This document shows positions 11,029 to 21,020 of a stretch of 64,000 nt of DNA, piece after piece; positions within the stretch are counted from its first letter, which is position 1, and every line of letters starts with the position of its first letter. The notes below the pieces were generated by a model that worked only from the letters and a program-made list of their open reading frames with translations, did not search any database and was not told the DNA's origin. The position numbers and the translations under genes were made by a program. This stretch comes from Cycas panzhihuaensis (Eukaryota; Cycadophyta), in the NCBI GenBank assembly GCA_023213395.1, contig CM041465.1, positions 23,622,001-23,686,000 of the forward strand. The letters run 5' to 3'.

Positions 11029-12190
11029 GATAAATCCAAGCTGCTGCTAGTTAATACCTTTTACTTGATGAAGTACTATATAAGCATTCTTTCAAAGGGA
11101 TTCTATTAAGGTGCCTCTTACCCGATGAATCAATAGTTGTCTTGATAGAGTCCCATGAAGGAACATGTGGTGGGTACTTTGGTGGTCGATTGATGGCCCA
11201 ACATATTCTTTATATGGGTTATTATTTGCCTACTTTATTTAAAGATGCCCACTCTTACATTCAAAAGTGTTAGAAATGCCAATCTCATACAACTTTGATA
11301 CATAGACTTGTGCGAGAAATGAAATCAATAGTTTCACCTTGGGCCTTTTTCCCAATGGGGTATCGATCTCATTGGTTAGATTTTTCTAGCATTTTCTATA
11401 GGCATAAGTTCATCTTAACCACAATTAAATATTTTATGAAGTGGAGTTAAGTTATCCCATTAGTCTCTACTACTAGAAAGATCATTGCTACATTCATATT
11501 TCAGCATATCATTTGTAGGTTAGGGATATTGGATATTATTATTACTGATGATAAGACTTCATTTTATAATCCCCATATCAGTGAGTTATGTAGTAAGTTT
11601 CATATCATCCATAGAATATCTAACCCTTATCATCCTCAGGCAAATGGCCAAGTGGAAGCATTTAACAAGATCTTAGCTAAGATTCTAGCTAAGACAGTTG
11701 CTACATCTCACATAGATTGGCATTCCCAGTTATTTCTGGTACTATGGACCTATAAGACCTCCATTAAAAATGCTATATATATGACACTATTTTCCCTTGT
11801 TTATACTTTCAAAGCCATCCTTCCTTTAGAGGTTAAAATTCCTTCCTTATGTGTCTTATTAAAGGAGTTTACTAATGAGCAGTTTCAAAGGGAAGCATGC
11901 CTTTTGGAACTTGAGAAATTAGACGAGACTTACTTGCAAGCCTTATTATATCACGTCTAAGGCTAGAGTCTAAGCTATATATGATAGGCAACTTAGACCC
12001 AAAAAGTTTAACGTTGGTGATAAAGTCTTAAAGTTAGAATATTTATATGATAAGCAACATAAATTTTCTCTTAAGTGAACATGACCTTTTTTAATAATTG
12101 AAGATTTAAGTAATAGAGCTTATCAAATTTTGAAATTAAAAGGATTAGAATTTAAAAGGCCCATTAATTCTTAATATTTGAGAAAATTTT
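11029..12190 (+). pseudogene. pol: T1 integrase
   Basis: The zinc-binding N-terminus reads SHEGTCGGYFGGRLMAQHIL followed by an IQKC-x2-C pair (H..C..C pattern, 11130-11290). The core holds IITDDKTSFYN, then PYHPQANGQVEAFNKILAKI, giving the second aspartate and the glutamate of the DDE triad. The C-terminal 'kvGDkVLk.e.l.d...K' segment follows near 12000-12150. Core residues 11529-11960 are open. Stops and frameshifts lie on both sides. No chromodomain is visible, which fits Tat rather than chromoviruses. Confidence 0.85.
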
Positions 12191-13273
12191 ATACATAGAA
12201 GCATGCATATGTCTCCTCTATAATGAGGATAAACTACAACCCCCTCTACAATGAGGACAAACTACGATTTTAAAGCTTTTTCCTTTGCCTAATGAACTAA
12301 AACTATGGGAAAACTCTTCTTATTTTTTATTTCTTCTTGTTTTTACTGAGTGTTGTATTGGTTTTTCAATAGATCCTACTCATAATCATGTAAGTCTTTT
12401 GCTCTTTCTAGCATCTACACTAATTGTGAGCTTTCTATCACCATACTTAGATCTCGTTCTCCTTTGGGTTCCATACTCAAAATATAAATTAGGCCCCCAA
12501 CCTTATTTCTTTTTGTCCTAGAAAGAGAAACATCTTAGTCAGCTTCAAGTTCTTAGTTATTAACTCATATATCACTAATTATTGATGGTTTTCATTATCC
12601 TTAGTTCTCTCTATTAATCCTTTAGAGCAGATACTCATTCTGCTGCCCTCGCTTTATGTTTGGAGACATCGTGATTTTGATCTCCTCTTTTTTTATGGCT
12701 CAATCTTTAAGGAGGTTGGTCTTTTTATTTTAGATTCTATTAAAAAGGATAAATCCTTATTGTGTTGAGTAAAAGAGTTTTATAAGTGGATGATTATGAT
12801 ATTTTTCTCATAAAAAAGTGAAAGTGGAAGTAAAAAAAAGAGAGAAAAAAAGAAGTAAAGTAAAATAAAAAGAAGTGAAAGGAAGATCATTGTTGTCATC
12901 CTCTTATAATCCAAAGCAAGTCGCGTGATGACATTGTCCCCACCCATCTATTTGTAGGAAGTGAAAGGAAGATCATTGTTATCATCCTCTTATAATCCAA
13001 AGTAAGTCCCATGACGACTTCATCCCCATGCATCATTTGGATGAGTCATTCAAGATTTTTGGATCTAAATGCTTGGGTCCACCATGGCCTCAATTACGAT
13101 CAAACCCTGCTTGACACCTTGTTATTTTTAATCATAATCATCCTAATTATGATCCTTCTTTTTTCTTCACCATAGTTAGATATTTGCATTCATTACCATC
13201 TCCTTATTGATTGATTCCTACACCTTCCTTTATCGATCATACAGTCTCTAAATTTTGGTCCTATTCTTCCCAT
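12191..13273. other. T1 spacer between integrase and second RNase H
   Basis: No recognised coding motif. It contains two direct repeats of a 25-28-bp unit around ATAATGAGGATAAACTAC (12205-12262) and an AG-rich stretch at 12815-12890 followed by a roughly 55-bp direct repeat (about 12880-12935 and 12960-13015, sharing GTGAAAGGAAGATCATTGTT). Confidence 0.6.
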
Positions 13274-13675
13274 GGTATTAAGTATCTTCATTGATGGAGG
13301 TAGTAGGGGAAACCTAGGACTGTCTGCTTCTTCTTGGGTGGTTTATGCCTAATCTGTAAGTCCCCTTATTTCTATGGGCTAGTCTTTCATACCTAGGACA
13401 ACCAATAATGAAGCTGAATATTTTGCTATTATAGGAGCCTTATTAGTTGTTTCTTGTTTTTACCTTGGACCTATTACTATATATGCTAACTGTTAGGTTG
13501 TAGTTTATTAATTGGTTGACATGTATCAAGTTCATTCCCTATGACTCCTTCTCTTGCATCATCAGGCTTCATCATTGTTGTCCCTATTTTCTTCAGTTAC
13601 CATTCATCATATACCTTGTTCTCTTAATCTTGAAGCTGACACTCTTGTTTCCTCGATCCTTGATGATTATTTTGG
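13274..13675 (+). pseudogene. T1 second RNase H (aRNH-like)
   Basis: The frame reads LSIFIDGGSRGNLGLSASSW, then TTNNEAEYFAIIGAL, then ITIYANC, and ends LNLEADTLVSSIL. These are the four landmarks of a type I RNase H of the archaeal/plant-like class: 'f.DGgsrgNpG.aa.g.v', 'TNNeAEy.A.i.gL', 'i..DSqlv..q', 'N..AD.La'. DGG and NEAEY keep two acidic residues. The third (D in DS) is lost as A-N-C. It lies outside the gypsy RT-RNase H block and about 1.1 kb after integrase. Tat elements are known to carry such an extra RNase H. In T3 and T4 it lies beyond the antisense gene instead. Confidence 0.8.
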
Positions 13676-14533
13676 TTGACTTTCCTCTTCTTAGCTAGGG
13701 GCACCTCCACTCCAAAATAAGTATAAACTACTACTCTAGAATTAGTATAGACTACCACTCTATGATGAGTATAAACTATTGGTTTAGGGAGATTATAGAT
13801 TTTAGTAATTTAGAGATTAAGATGATAGGTAGGAGATTGAAATGAAATAACTTAAAAAGGATATACCCATGTGGGAATCTTGGGTCATGGAGGATCTTGG
13901 TGGGGGGCAAGTCCCTAAAAGCCTCTTACCCCTAGAAGGAGCCAAAGAGGAATCCGGTATACTCAGATAGTTGGTTGCTTATTAAGTTTGATTAGTTTCA
14001 TTTGATAAACAACTTGTTTTCTTTATGGTATGTTATGTAAAAGTGGGATATATCCTATATAATCTATCAAAATTATGATGTGAGTTATATGAGTTTCCTT
14101 TTAAGAGATTTGTACCACTCCATCTTCCACTTTTATAAACTTATTACCATTTGTTTCTAATGGTTTTATGTTTATAAAAATAGAATAAGTAAACCTTTCA
14201 CCTACTCCCTTTCATCTTTTGTTTGTTTTCTTTTCTTCATCCTTCCTTATAATCTATTTCTTTCTTGAACTATTCACTCTGGAATGAGTATAAACTATCA
14301 TGTATATAGCATGACAAAAATAAAACAAAAAGTATATAACCATAAAAGAACAAAAAAAGTAAAAATGATAAAATTTATTACATGTTTCCTTGGATACGTA
14401 TACTGGTGAATGTATCCTATGCTTAAATTTAAAATGGGAATAAAGGGGAAAAAGGGTTTAGAGATAAGTTTTCATACATAAGTTTTAAGAGAAAAAGATC
14501 AATATCTATATATATATATATATATATATATCT
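13676..14533. repeat. T1 spacer with short TATAAACTA repeats and an (AT)n run
   Basis: Three degenerate units at 13706-13790 and one at 14272-14300 share the core AGTATAAACTA with the 12.2-kb and 20.2-20.6-kb clusters. An (AT)n microsatellite lies at 14506-14530, close to where the antisense gene should end. No coding motif was recognised. Confidence 0.6.
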
Positions 14534-15333
14534 GTGCATGTGATAACAAAAGATATAGAACATTCATCATCTAGGTCACTTATAATACATATTGGAGGCT
14601 CACAAAATGCCTCTTATTATCCTCCTATCTCCCATATAGTATATGATACACTCATCTCTCTGACCCCTGATGAGATCCCTCTGGAATATCTGGACCTACT
14701 CTCTACCTCCTACCTGAAGTCTCCCCATATATGGACTCTCCATAAGATGGGAGATGGTGTCGTCCCTACTGGACTATAGCACTTACTAATGGAGTATATC
14801 TAGCTCCTACTTGAGCCAATGTCATCCTCCATAAGTGTCATCTCTTATCCTCACCTACCTTGAGCTCTAACTCTCATGTCCTCAGCTTCACTTTTATGTC
14901 CATATAGAGATCTTGAGCTCAAAGTGCATGGCTAAAATACTCAATGTGTCACCTCAGTAGTCTATGACCCACTACATTCCATGCTAGTGCCTCTTCTGAT
15001 GCTAGAATATACAAAAAGATCACCTCTAGAGTCCTCTAGACCTCTCTCAAGGTCATCGTCTCATCACTTACCCAAAGAAAACATGTAACCCATGATCAAT
15101 TCCCTAGAATAGAAAGCTTTCATAAAATAAAAGTATAATATGATATAAGAAATAGATCAACTAAGTGATATACCTAGTGATTCTCCTCCTCCAACTGGCT
15201 TTACTCCCATCACCTCCTTTATTGGTAGTACATCTCCTCCTTACAACTCATGTGGAACCTCCTAAGTAGCTTTGCTCCCTCCATCTCTGACCAGACCATA
15301 TATAGATCCTAGCTCCATGTTCTAAATGGAGCC
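14534..15333 (-). pseudogene. T1 antisense gene, C-terminal tail (part 2)
   Basis: This is the distal part of the antisense gene, separated from the PMD core by C2. Identification is by position: exon 2 minus C2 measures about 1,870 bases, close to the 1,896 bases of exon 2 in T3. Composition also fits, being charged and coiled-coil-like with short acidic runs when read on the minus strand. Many stops and frameshifts occur. No motif of its own is diagnostic. Confidence 0.45.
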
Positions 15334-15557
15334 TGTTAGAATATTAATGTACATTTGATTTGTCCCACATGCAAGTGGGTCCTACTCTTCCATCATGACT
15401 TATATTATAAATACTTAATTTTGTGTATCATATTGTAATATTATTGTAATGATATTTTGTCAATACAATGGAGGTACCTTAAAGGTACCGTTCGATCCTG
15501 TGGAGGTGTGTTTTATTCTGTTTGTGAATATCTTATTATAGGTTCTATTTTTTAACA
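15334..15557 (+). repeat. C2 5' LTR, 224 bp
   Basis: TGTTAGAATATT...TTTTTTAACA. It contains a TATAAATA box (about 15410) and a repeated GGTACC-type segment, GGAGGTACCTTAAAGGTACC. It matches 18179-18402 without indels. Confidence 0.92.
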
Positions 15558-15573
15558 TGGTATCAGAGCGCCC
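15558..15573 (+). promoter_or_regulatory. C2 primer binding site (tRNA-iMet)
   Basis: TGGTATCAGAGCGCCC directly follows the LTR. The first 12 bases complement the initiator methionine tRNA 3' end. Confidence 0.88.
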
Positions 15574-17045
15574 AGGTTGAAAGAGGTGTTTTGTTTAGTA
15601 TCGGAGCGGTGATTTGCGAGGTACCATCAAGGGTTGAAAGCATATTCGAGAGAATAAATGTTGAAATTTCTGAAAAGTAATGGCGAAATTGAGACAAAAT
15701 TGCTCATTCTATAAAATTTGAGTGGTCGTACTATAGATTTTAGGGTGAAAGTACAAAAATTGTAGCAGAATTAATTTTGGCCTATTTTTTTTCCATCATC
15801 GTATTTTTGGGATAGATCTACAACCTCAACTTCAAATAGCCATAACTTTAGCTACAGGTATCCAAATGACCTCAATTATTTTTTTATTTTGTGTGTTTTT
15901 TAATTTACTTTCTAATGGAAGTGGTTTGAGGTTCATCAAAGTTCTAGATAAAAAGTTATTAGTAGTTTATCAGAAGGTACTATTATAGTCCTTAGAAACC
16001 CTAATTATAAAATTCTTAAAATGGGCATAACTTTTATCTAGATATCATAATTCAATTTCATCTAAACTGTTGGAATTATATTTCAGAGGCCATCATTTCC
16101 ATCCATATTTTATGTATTTTTGAGCTATATGTTGTTTTAGAAATAAGTTTCTTGGGAATTTAAGGGTTTCATATTGATATAGTGACATGAATGAGGTAAT
16201 GGTAATGAGGTGATATAAGTGTTTTACACTCTTAATTGGTGATAAAGTAGTGACATTTGGAATTGGCATAGTGCTATCTTGCATGTGATTTATATAAGTT
16301 GGGTAATGTTATAATATGAGGTAACTTTGTGATATGGTGATGCTTGTGAGTGTCTTTGAATACCTAACTCATTGGTGATATGAGGCATGGTTGTGACAAA
16401 GAGACATGCATATAGTGAAATAAAGAAGTTGGCAATGTTAGTTTGAGTGTTTTCTTACATTTTTTTATATGAGAGAACTATTGTGATGATGACATAGTGT
16501 GGTGATAAAGCGATAGTACATATGTTTGCATGAATGAGTTGGATGGCATATGACAATTAAGTGCTCCATGGAATGTGATTTACTTGAAGGGTTTCTATGG
16601 GATTGATAAGGTAAACTTGAGGGCAAGGAAAATGGTGAATTGAGATAATGAGGTGCTTGTTACATGTGAGGTTACTGGCATGTTTTAAGAATGAAATTAG
16701 GCATGTTTAATTATGTGTTTATTAATTGACTAAATGGTTAAAGAAGGATGAATTAAGTTGCAAGGAAGTAAACTTTGTTGAGTGGTGTAGTAGCATGAGT
16801 TGTATTTTAGGCAATTAAGTGAAGTGTATGTCTTAGCAATTTAATGGTGACATGTGGCATACATTAATTTGGTGAAGTGAGTGTTTAGATTCTATGTAAC
16901 TGCTTATGAGAAATGGACAAGGTGATAATGTGATCAGTGATGTGAGGGACATGAGACATGAGAAAGTTTGTTGAGATTGACTAATGAGCATATTACCAAT
17001 GTTAGGTGAGCTTGTTGATTGAAAAAAGGGATACATTGTTTGAAA
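15574..17045. other. C2 untranslated leader
   Basis: About 1.5 kb without recognised coding motifs. The second half is rich in TGGTGA/TGATAT-like G/T words (16170-17000). It is probably leader or packaging sequence. Confidence 0.6.
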
Positions 17046-17804
17046 ATGGCATTTACAATCATAGAAGATAATGATATGGTTATGTATGTTCCTGAAACAA
17101 ATGAATATTACTTAAAGGATTCATTTCTTCCAATACCTAAGTGTAATGGTGAAGACTACTTCTTTTGGACAATTAAAATGAGATGTTTATTCATAGCTAG
17201 AGGTTTGTGGAAGATTGTTACTGATGAATATGATATCCCTAAGGATGAAGAAGAAAAAGAAATACTTAAGAAGAAAGACAGAAAGGCATTCATTATGATT
17301 CGTGCTACATTCAACAAGGTTGATCTTCCTTCTGAATACTATTTTGTCATTTCTATGATTCTACATGCAAGTACTGCTAAAGAATCTTGGGATCTTCTAA
17401 GGGAAGTATTTGAACAAACTCCTAAAGAGACACAATAAATGATTGAAAAGGTAATTAAGGCTAGTTACGGTTATGGTATAGGTATAATAGATGAAGAAAA
17501 TATCATCAACACTAATGAAACAACATGTCAAGATGAAGAATGTATGAGTACTGATGAAATTTCTACTAAATGTAAAGAAATGATGGTTGAATATATTTAT
17601 GAGATTACAACTACTAATGAAGATGTTGAAAGTGATGAGTTGATAAAGGTTTATATAGATGACACCATGATTTCAAGAGAAATTGAATATAAATCTGATG
17701 GTCCTATAAAGGATGAGTCTTATATTGATGATCCTTCTTTAAGCATTGATTCAAGTTCAAAGAGTATGCAAGTTGATCAAGACTTCACTCCTAAGATTGA
17801 ATAA
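17046..17804 (+). pseudogene. gag: C2 Gag (copia, UBN2/DUF4219-like)
   Basis: One frame from the methionine at 17046 reaches 17804 with a single TAA at 17436-17438, about 252 codons. The N-terminal half has the copia Gag hallmarks: SFLPIPKCNGEDYFFWTIKM, IARGLWKIVTDEYDIP and ASTAKESWDLLREVFEQT, matching 'F.geNY..W...M...L...glW..v' and 'aWd.L...y'. The C-terminal half is acidic (many D/E) and lacks a CCHC zinc knuckle. A start nine codons upstream at 17019 is also possible. The homologous Gag in C3 lies near 52330-53421. The expected role is particle assembly. The same frame continues to the pol-tail repeats. Confidence 0.8.
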
Positions 17805-18159
17805 TTCACTGTTGTTCATGGTGATTAAGAGTTTATATAGGATAATGATGATACACAAGTTATTATTGAAGATGGTTACTTATAGGATCTTCATCAGACT
17901 AGACTAGTCACAATAAAGAAACAAGATTTATACTTACTAGAGCAGTTACATCAATGTCATCACTACAGAATTAAAGATGGAAATCAAGCTGAAGATATCA
18001 TCTTATAAAGGCATCAATATAGAATTGAAGACAAAAATCAAGATGAAGACATTATTCTGTAGTAAAGACATCACTACAAGATTGAAGACAAGGATCAAGT
18101 TGAAGACATCATTCTCAAGACATTTCTAAGGACAAAGCGTTGCAAATACAAATGACCCA
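17805..18159 (+). pseudogene. pol: C2 pol C-terminal remnant with threefold repeat
   Basis: The Gag frame runs on, with several stops, into three tandem units starting at 17958, 18012 and 18069 (54- and 57-base spacing). Their core reads HYRIEDKNQDEDIIL or HYKIEDKDQVEDIILKTFLR. The last resembles the end of copia RNase H ('H...Rh.fire.v......yv.TeDQvADifTK.L.r..f'), with KDQVEDIILKTFL matching TEDQVADIFTKSL. The pol interior appears deleted so that Gag is fused to this tail, which was then triplicated. C3 has one copy of the same tail at about 53630-53710. A new repeat domain of Gag is an alternative reading. Confidence 0.65.
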
Positions 18160-18167
18160 AATGTACA

Positions 18168-18178
18168 TTAAGGGGGAG
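18168..18178 (+). promoter_or_regulatory. C2 polypurine tract
   Basis: TTAAGGGGGAG lies immediately before the TG of the 3' LTR. Confidence 0.85.
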
Positions 18179-18402
18179 TGTTAGAATATTAATGTACATT
18201 TCATTTGTCCCACATGAGAGTGGGTCCTACTCTTCCATCGTGATTTGTATTATAAATACACAATTTTGTGTATCATATTATAATATTGTTATAATGATAT
18301 TTTGTTAATACAATGGAGGTACCTTAAGGGTACCATTCGATCCTATGGAGGTATGTTTTGTTCTATTTGTAAACATCTTATTATAGGTTCTATTTTCCAA
18401 CA
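18179..18402 (+). repeat. C2 3' LTR, 224 bp
   Basis: TGTTAGAATATT...TTTTCCAACA, the same length as the 5' LTR and about 90% identical by eye. It is followed by AAGCC, the near-duplicate of the left flank. Confidence 0.92.
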
Positions 18403-19475
18403 AAGCCTCCTCTCTCCTCTATAGGTACTCTACCTCCTCTCCTGAGTAGCTAATGACTCCCTCTTACTCTACCACTAGATGAAGCACCTCCTTTGCCTCC
18501 TCGTCCTGCCTTCTCTCCTCCTCTACCACCTATCCTGATGCATCCTCCTCTATCACGTCCTCTCCCTCTCCCTCACCCTATTGCAAGATCCTCCCTTACT
18601 ACCACCCTCTTTACAACATCTATCTCATCATCACTTCAGACTGGAAACCTTACATAACCATCCTCATGAGTCGTCATCCTACTAAGGAGAGGAATATGAG
18701 TTCTTCTCACCATAATAGTTGGCCTATTATAGATCTGTAACCTCATATGTCACCTATTCATCCTCGGGTCCATCATCGTTAACTCTCTTAGCTCTCCTCC
18801 TAGTCTCATGAGCAGAATATGATCATATAGCTATCACATTAGGATAGAATTATATAAGAATATGTCCCTTCCCATTCTCCTAATCCTAGATAACTAGTGG
18901 CTAGTGTTGTTAACTATATACTACCCTAGTTGATTTAAATCCTTTGCTTGCACCACCTCACCACTCCTGTCCACTAAACTAAAATCCCCATGAAGTTTTA
19001 GGTTTTGATTATCCTATAGATGATAATTAGGGTGATGATCCTTCATACTACTAGGACCCCCTCTATTGTCCTAATAGCCTCTACTGAGATCCTATGTTGG
19101 TCTATTTGATTAGTGAATCTAGTTAGGTACTCATTATAGGCCATCTAAGACTCCTTGTCTATCACCTGGATAAGTCAGACCCTCTCTCCATACCAACTAA
19201 CCCCCAAGATCCTCCCCAAATCCCTTAGAGTGATCTGAATATCTATAATGGATCATACTTTAAATGTGTTGCATCTTGGGACCTAACAACTAATGAAATC
19301 ATGTAATATTTCATTCTCCATGACATTGAGTAGATGCACTCACTCGTGAGAGGCCACACACTCTTAGAATCCCCCACCCTGCCTCGTCAAGCTAACTCAC
19401 AAGCTCTTTAATGGCCATTCCCTCATTCTCCCACATCTCCACTCTCTATAGGGCCTACATCATATTATTTACAAT
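18403..19475 (-). pseudogene. T1 antisense gene, exon 2 with PMD core (part 1)
   Basis: Read on the minus strand from 19475, the exon gives NEGMAIKELVS, then GWGILRVCGLS, then (after frameshifts) ITLRDLGRILGV. These align with T3 (ENIGMAMLSFIEMMS, KGVLQRCGLF, TTLRDIRRILGV) and T4. They fit the plant mobile domain form 'tiTLeDv..lLgLpv.G'. An AACAG acceptor-like site at 19476-19480 precedes the first conserved codon and keeps phase 0 with exon 1. Several stops and frameshifts make it the most decayed of the three copies. An acidic Glu-rich tail follows near 18410-18560. C2 interrupts it at 18403. Confidence 0.68.
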
Positions 19476-19774
19476 CTGTTAGTAGGTTGTCACATTTTAA
19501 AATTTTTATTTTTTGAAGTTTGGTTGACCAAAGGTTCAAAAGTGTGACTAGGTAACTAAAAATATAATTTCATAGGTGAAAAACATGACTTCATAGCAAA
19601 AAATGTGACTTCTTCCAATGGTCCTAAATGCTAAAGTCAAGTTTTTCATTGATTAATCATGTTTTTTATTCATTAATCACATTTTTAGTGCAGTGACTAT
19701 AATTTTCACATTGTGTCACTATATTTTTCATTGAAAAGAAAAAAAAAAAAAAAAAAATTACATTTCTAACTCAT
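19476..19774 (-). other. Predicted intron of the T1 antisense gene, with AAAATGTGAC-type repeats
   Basis: The 299-bp interval lies between exon 1 and exon 2. The donor position reads ATGAGT instead of GTGAGT. The acceptor is AACAG. It holds several copies on both strands of a word like AAAATGTGACT or its complement, and an A-run at 19739-19757. The same words form perfect hairpins at 21689-21763. T3 and T4 have introns at the same place with a different palindromic repeat. Confidence 0.6.
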
Positions 19775-19798
19775 TAAGAATCTGGCTCTGTACTCCAT
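19775..19798 (-). pseudogene. T1 antisense gene, exon 1 (8 codons)
   Basis: The minus strand reads ATGGAGTACAGAGCCAGATT and so on, encoding MEYRARFL in 24 bases, followed by TGAGT one base on. T3 (MATARLDP) and T4 (MVVVRLDL) have a 24-base first exon at the equivalent place. The conserved pattern is a starting methionine, an arginine near codon 5 or 6 and a splice donor. Inferred, not shown by any transcript. Confidence 0.55.
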
Positions 19799-19939
19799 CT
19801 CAATGATGAAGATACTCTAAGACTAATCTCCCATTAGAAAGAGCTCCAAATTTCTCAAGAATATGAGAAAGTAGCCTCTGGGTGTCTCATTTTCTCCTCC
19901 TCCCTTATGTAAAAATGAAACCTTTTTCGTCTATTTTCT

Positions 19940-19947
19940 TACACATA
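19940..19947 (-). promoter_or_regulatory. TATA-like box of the T1 antisense gene
   Basis: TATGTGTA on the minus strand, 149 bases before the predicted ATG. The context CCTCCCTATGTGTAAG aligns with CCCTCCTATATAAGG of T3 (38101) and CCACCTATATAAGG of T4 (59089). Alignment continues about 35 bases downstream, ending in a TTCATTTT-like word. Confidence 0.5.
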
Positions 19948-20212
19948 GGGAGGCCTTTTTCTCATTTTCCCTTGGTAGAATTTTCCTCAGCACTCATGGG
20001 ATCTATCAAAGAAAAATATGTCCTCTTTCAATCATTATTCTCATTAAATTACTAGTAAATATCCAAAAATATATATATTTACTTTGGTAAAATCCAATTA
20101 TTATTTTATTGTATAATTATGATCATTGGAGCTCATTTCCCCTTTGGAGATATGATTTATCACCTAGATTCTACCTTATATATTAACTTTTGATGCTTAT
20201 CTCCAAAGAAAC

Positions 20213-20560
20213 CATACTCCAAGCCTTTTTTTACCTATTAATGAGTCTAAACTATGATAAGAACAACACTCCAAGCTTACCTTTACTTGTTGATGAGCCT
20301 AAACTACGACATGATTTAGCTTCAAACCTCCTTTCACCTATTAACGAGCTAAAACTATGATAGGAACCATCCTCTGAGCCCTTCTACCTATTAACAAGCC
20401 TAATCCATGATAGGGAACCCTCTAAACTTGATTGTTAATGAGGCTAAACTAAGATAATCAACCTCCAAAAGCCCTCGCCCCATTAATAAGGCTAAATTAT
20501 GATAGGTTTGCTCTAAAAAGCCACATATTAATGAGCTAGTAAACTATGATAGTTTATCCT
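20213..20560. repeat. Minisatellite, about seven 45-52-bp units
   Basis: Degenerate units carry ATTAATGAGTCTAAACTATG at about 20238, 20290, 20339, 20389, 20435, 20482 and 20527, separated by a C-rich CTCCAAGCC-like spacer. The core matches the short repeats at 12.2, 13.7 and 14.3 kb. Probably part of the T1 3' LTR. Confidence 0.8.
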
Positions 20561-20631
20561 TTTTACTATGGCAAAAAAATTTTCCTCTAACAAATGGTTA
20601 AAGAGAGATAAACTATAACTAGTGGTATAGT

Positions 20632-21020
20632 AAAGTCCCATCCAGTTTGTGGGTAATAGGTAGTGTTTATTTGGTGGTGAAGTCTCATCTAATTTATGGG
20701 CATGTTGTATCATAATGAAGTCTCATCTAGTTTGTGGGTATTAGGTAGGTATTTGATGATGTTAGGTACCTAATCCTTTTAGGCAAAAGGTAAAAGTAGT
20801 GGTATTTTGGTGATAGATACCTAGTCCTTTTGGGTAGGTTCTTGATATTGATGGATACCTAGTCCTTTTGGGTAGGTTTTTAGTGATGTTAGATGACCAA
20901 TCCTTTTGGGTAGATTTATGGCGATTAAGTACCCAGTCCTTTTGGGCAAGAGGTGTAAATAATGATGTTTTAGTAATAGAAACCTAGTCCTTTTAGGTAT
21001 ATTTATTAGTAGGAGTTCCT
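20632..21020. repeat. Minisatellite, six units of CCTAGTCCTTTTGGGTAGGT plus three related units
   Basis: Three copies of an AAGTCTCATCTAGTTTGTGG-like unit (20632, 20680, 20719) are followed by six copies of the CCTAGTCCTTTTGGG core (about 20766, 20817, 20854, 20892, 20929, 20980), 37-51 bases apart. No coding content. Confidence 0.8.

Larger units (their letters stand above)
15334..18402 (+). mobile_element. C2: compact copia-like element, 3,069 bp
   Basis: Two 224-bp LTRs (15334-15557 and 18179-18402) bound it. Both begin TGTTAGAATATTAATG and end in ACA. Flanks GAGCC (15329-15333) and AAGCC (18403-18407) look like a 5-bp TSD with one change. A tRNA-iMet primer site and a polypurine tract sit at the correct positions. 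The LTRs differ at about 22 of 224 positions (by-eye count), 19 of them transitions. Inside are a Gag and a short remnant of the pol C-terminus. RT and integrase are absent, so it is a deletion derivative that would depend on another element. It is inserted in the T1 antisense gene. Confidence 0.92.
1..19950 (+). mobile_element. T1: decayed Tat-type Ty3/gypsy element, plus strand, interrupted
   Basis: Plus-strand protease, RT, RNase H and integrase remnants lie in gypsy order, followed by a second RNase H and an antisense PMD gene. That combination points to the Tat lineage. Three insertions split it: C1 (3968-9103), S1 (9351-9978) and C2 (15334-18402). Its reading frames resume on the far side of each. 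Neither LTR could be paired inside the window. The 5' part lies to the left, and the 3' LTR may occupy about 20.0-23.9 kb, so the given end is only the last position with recognisable homology. All coding parts carry stops and some frameshifts. It is the most diverged of the Tat-like copies here. Confidence 0.75.

Noticed and set aside
17439-17804. A separate 121-codon gene
   Set aside because: It is in the same frame as the preceding Gag after a single TAA, so it is the Gag C-terminal half.
19739-19757. A-run as the tail of a LINE or SINE
   Set aside because: It lies inside the predicted antisense intron, with no target duplication or upstream RT seen.
20213-21020. CRISPR-like array
   Set aside because: Units are degenerate with repetitive, variable spacers, and the context is a plant nuclear retrotransposon. 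It is a minisatellite.
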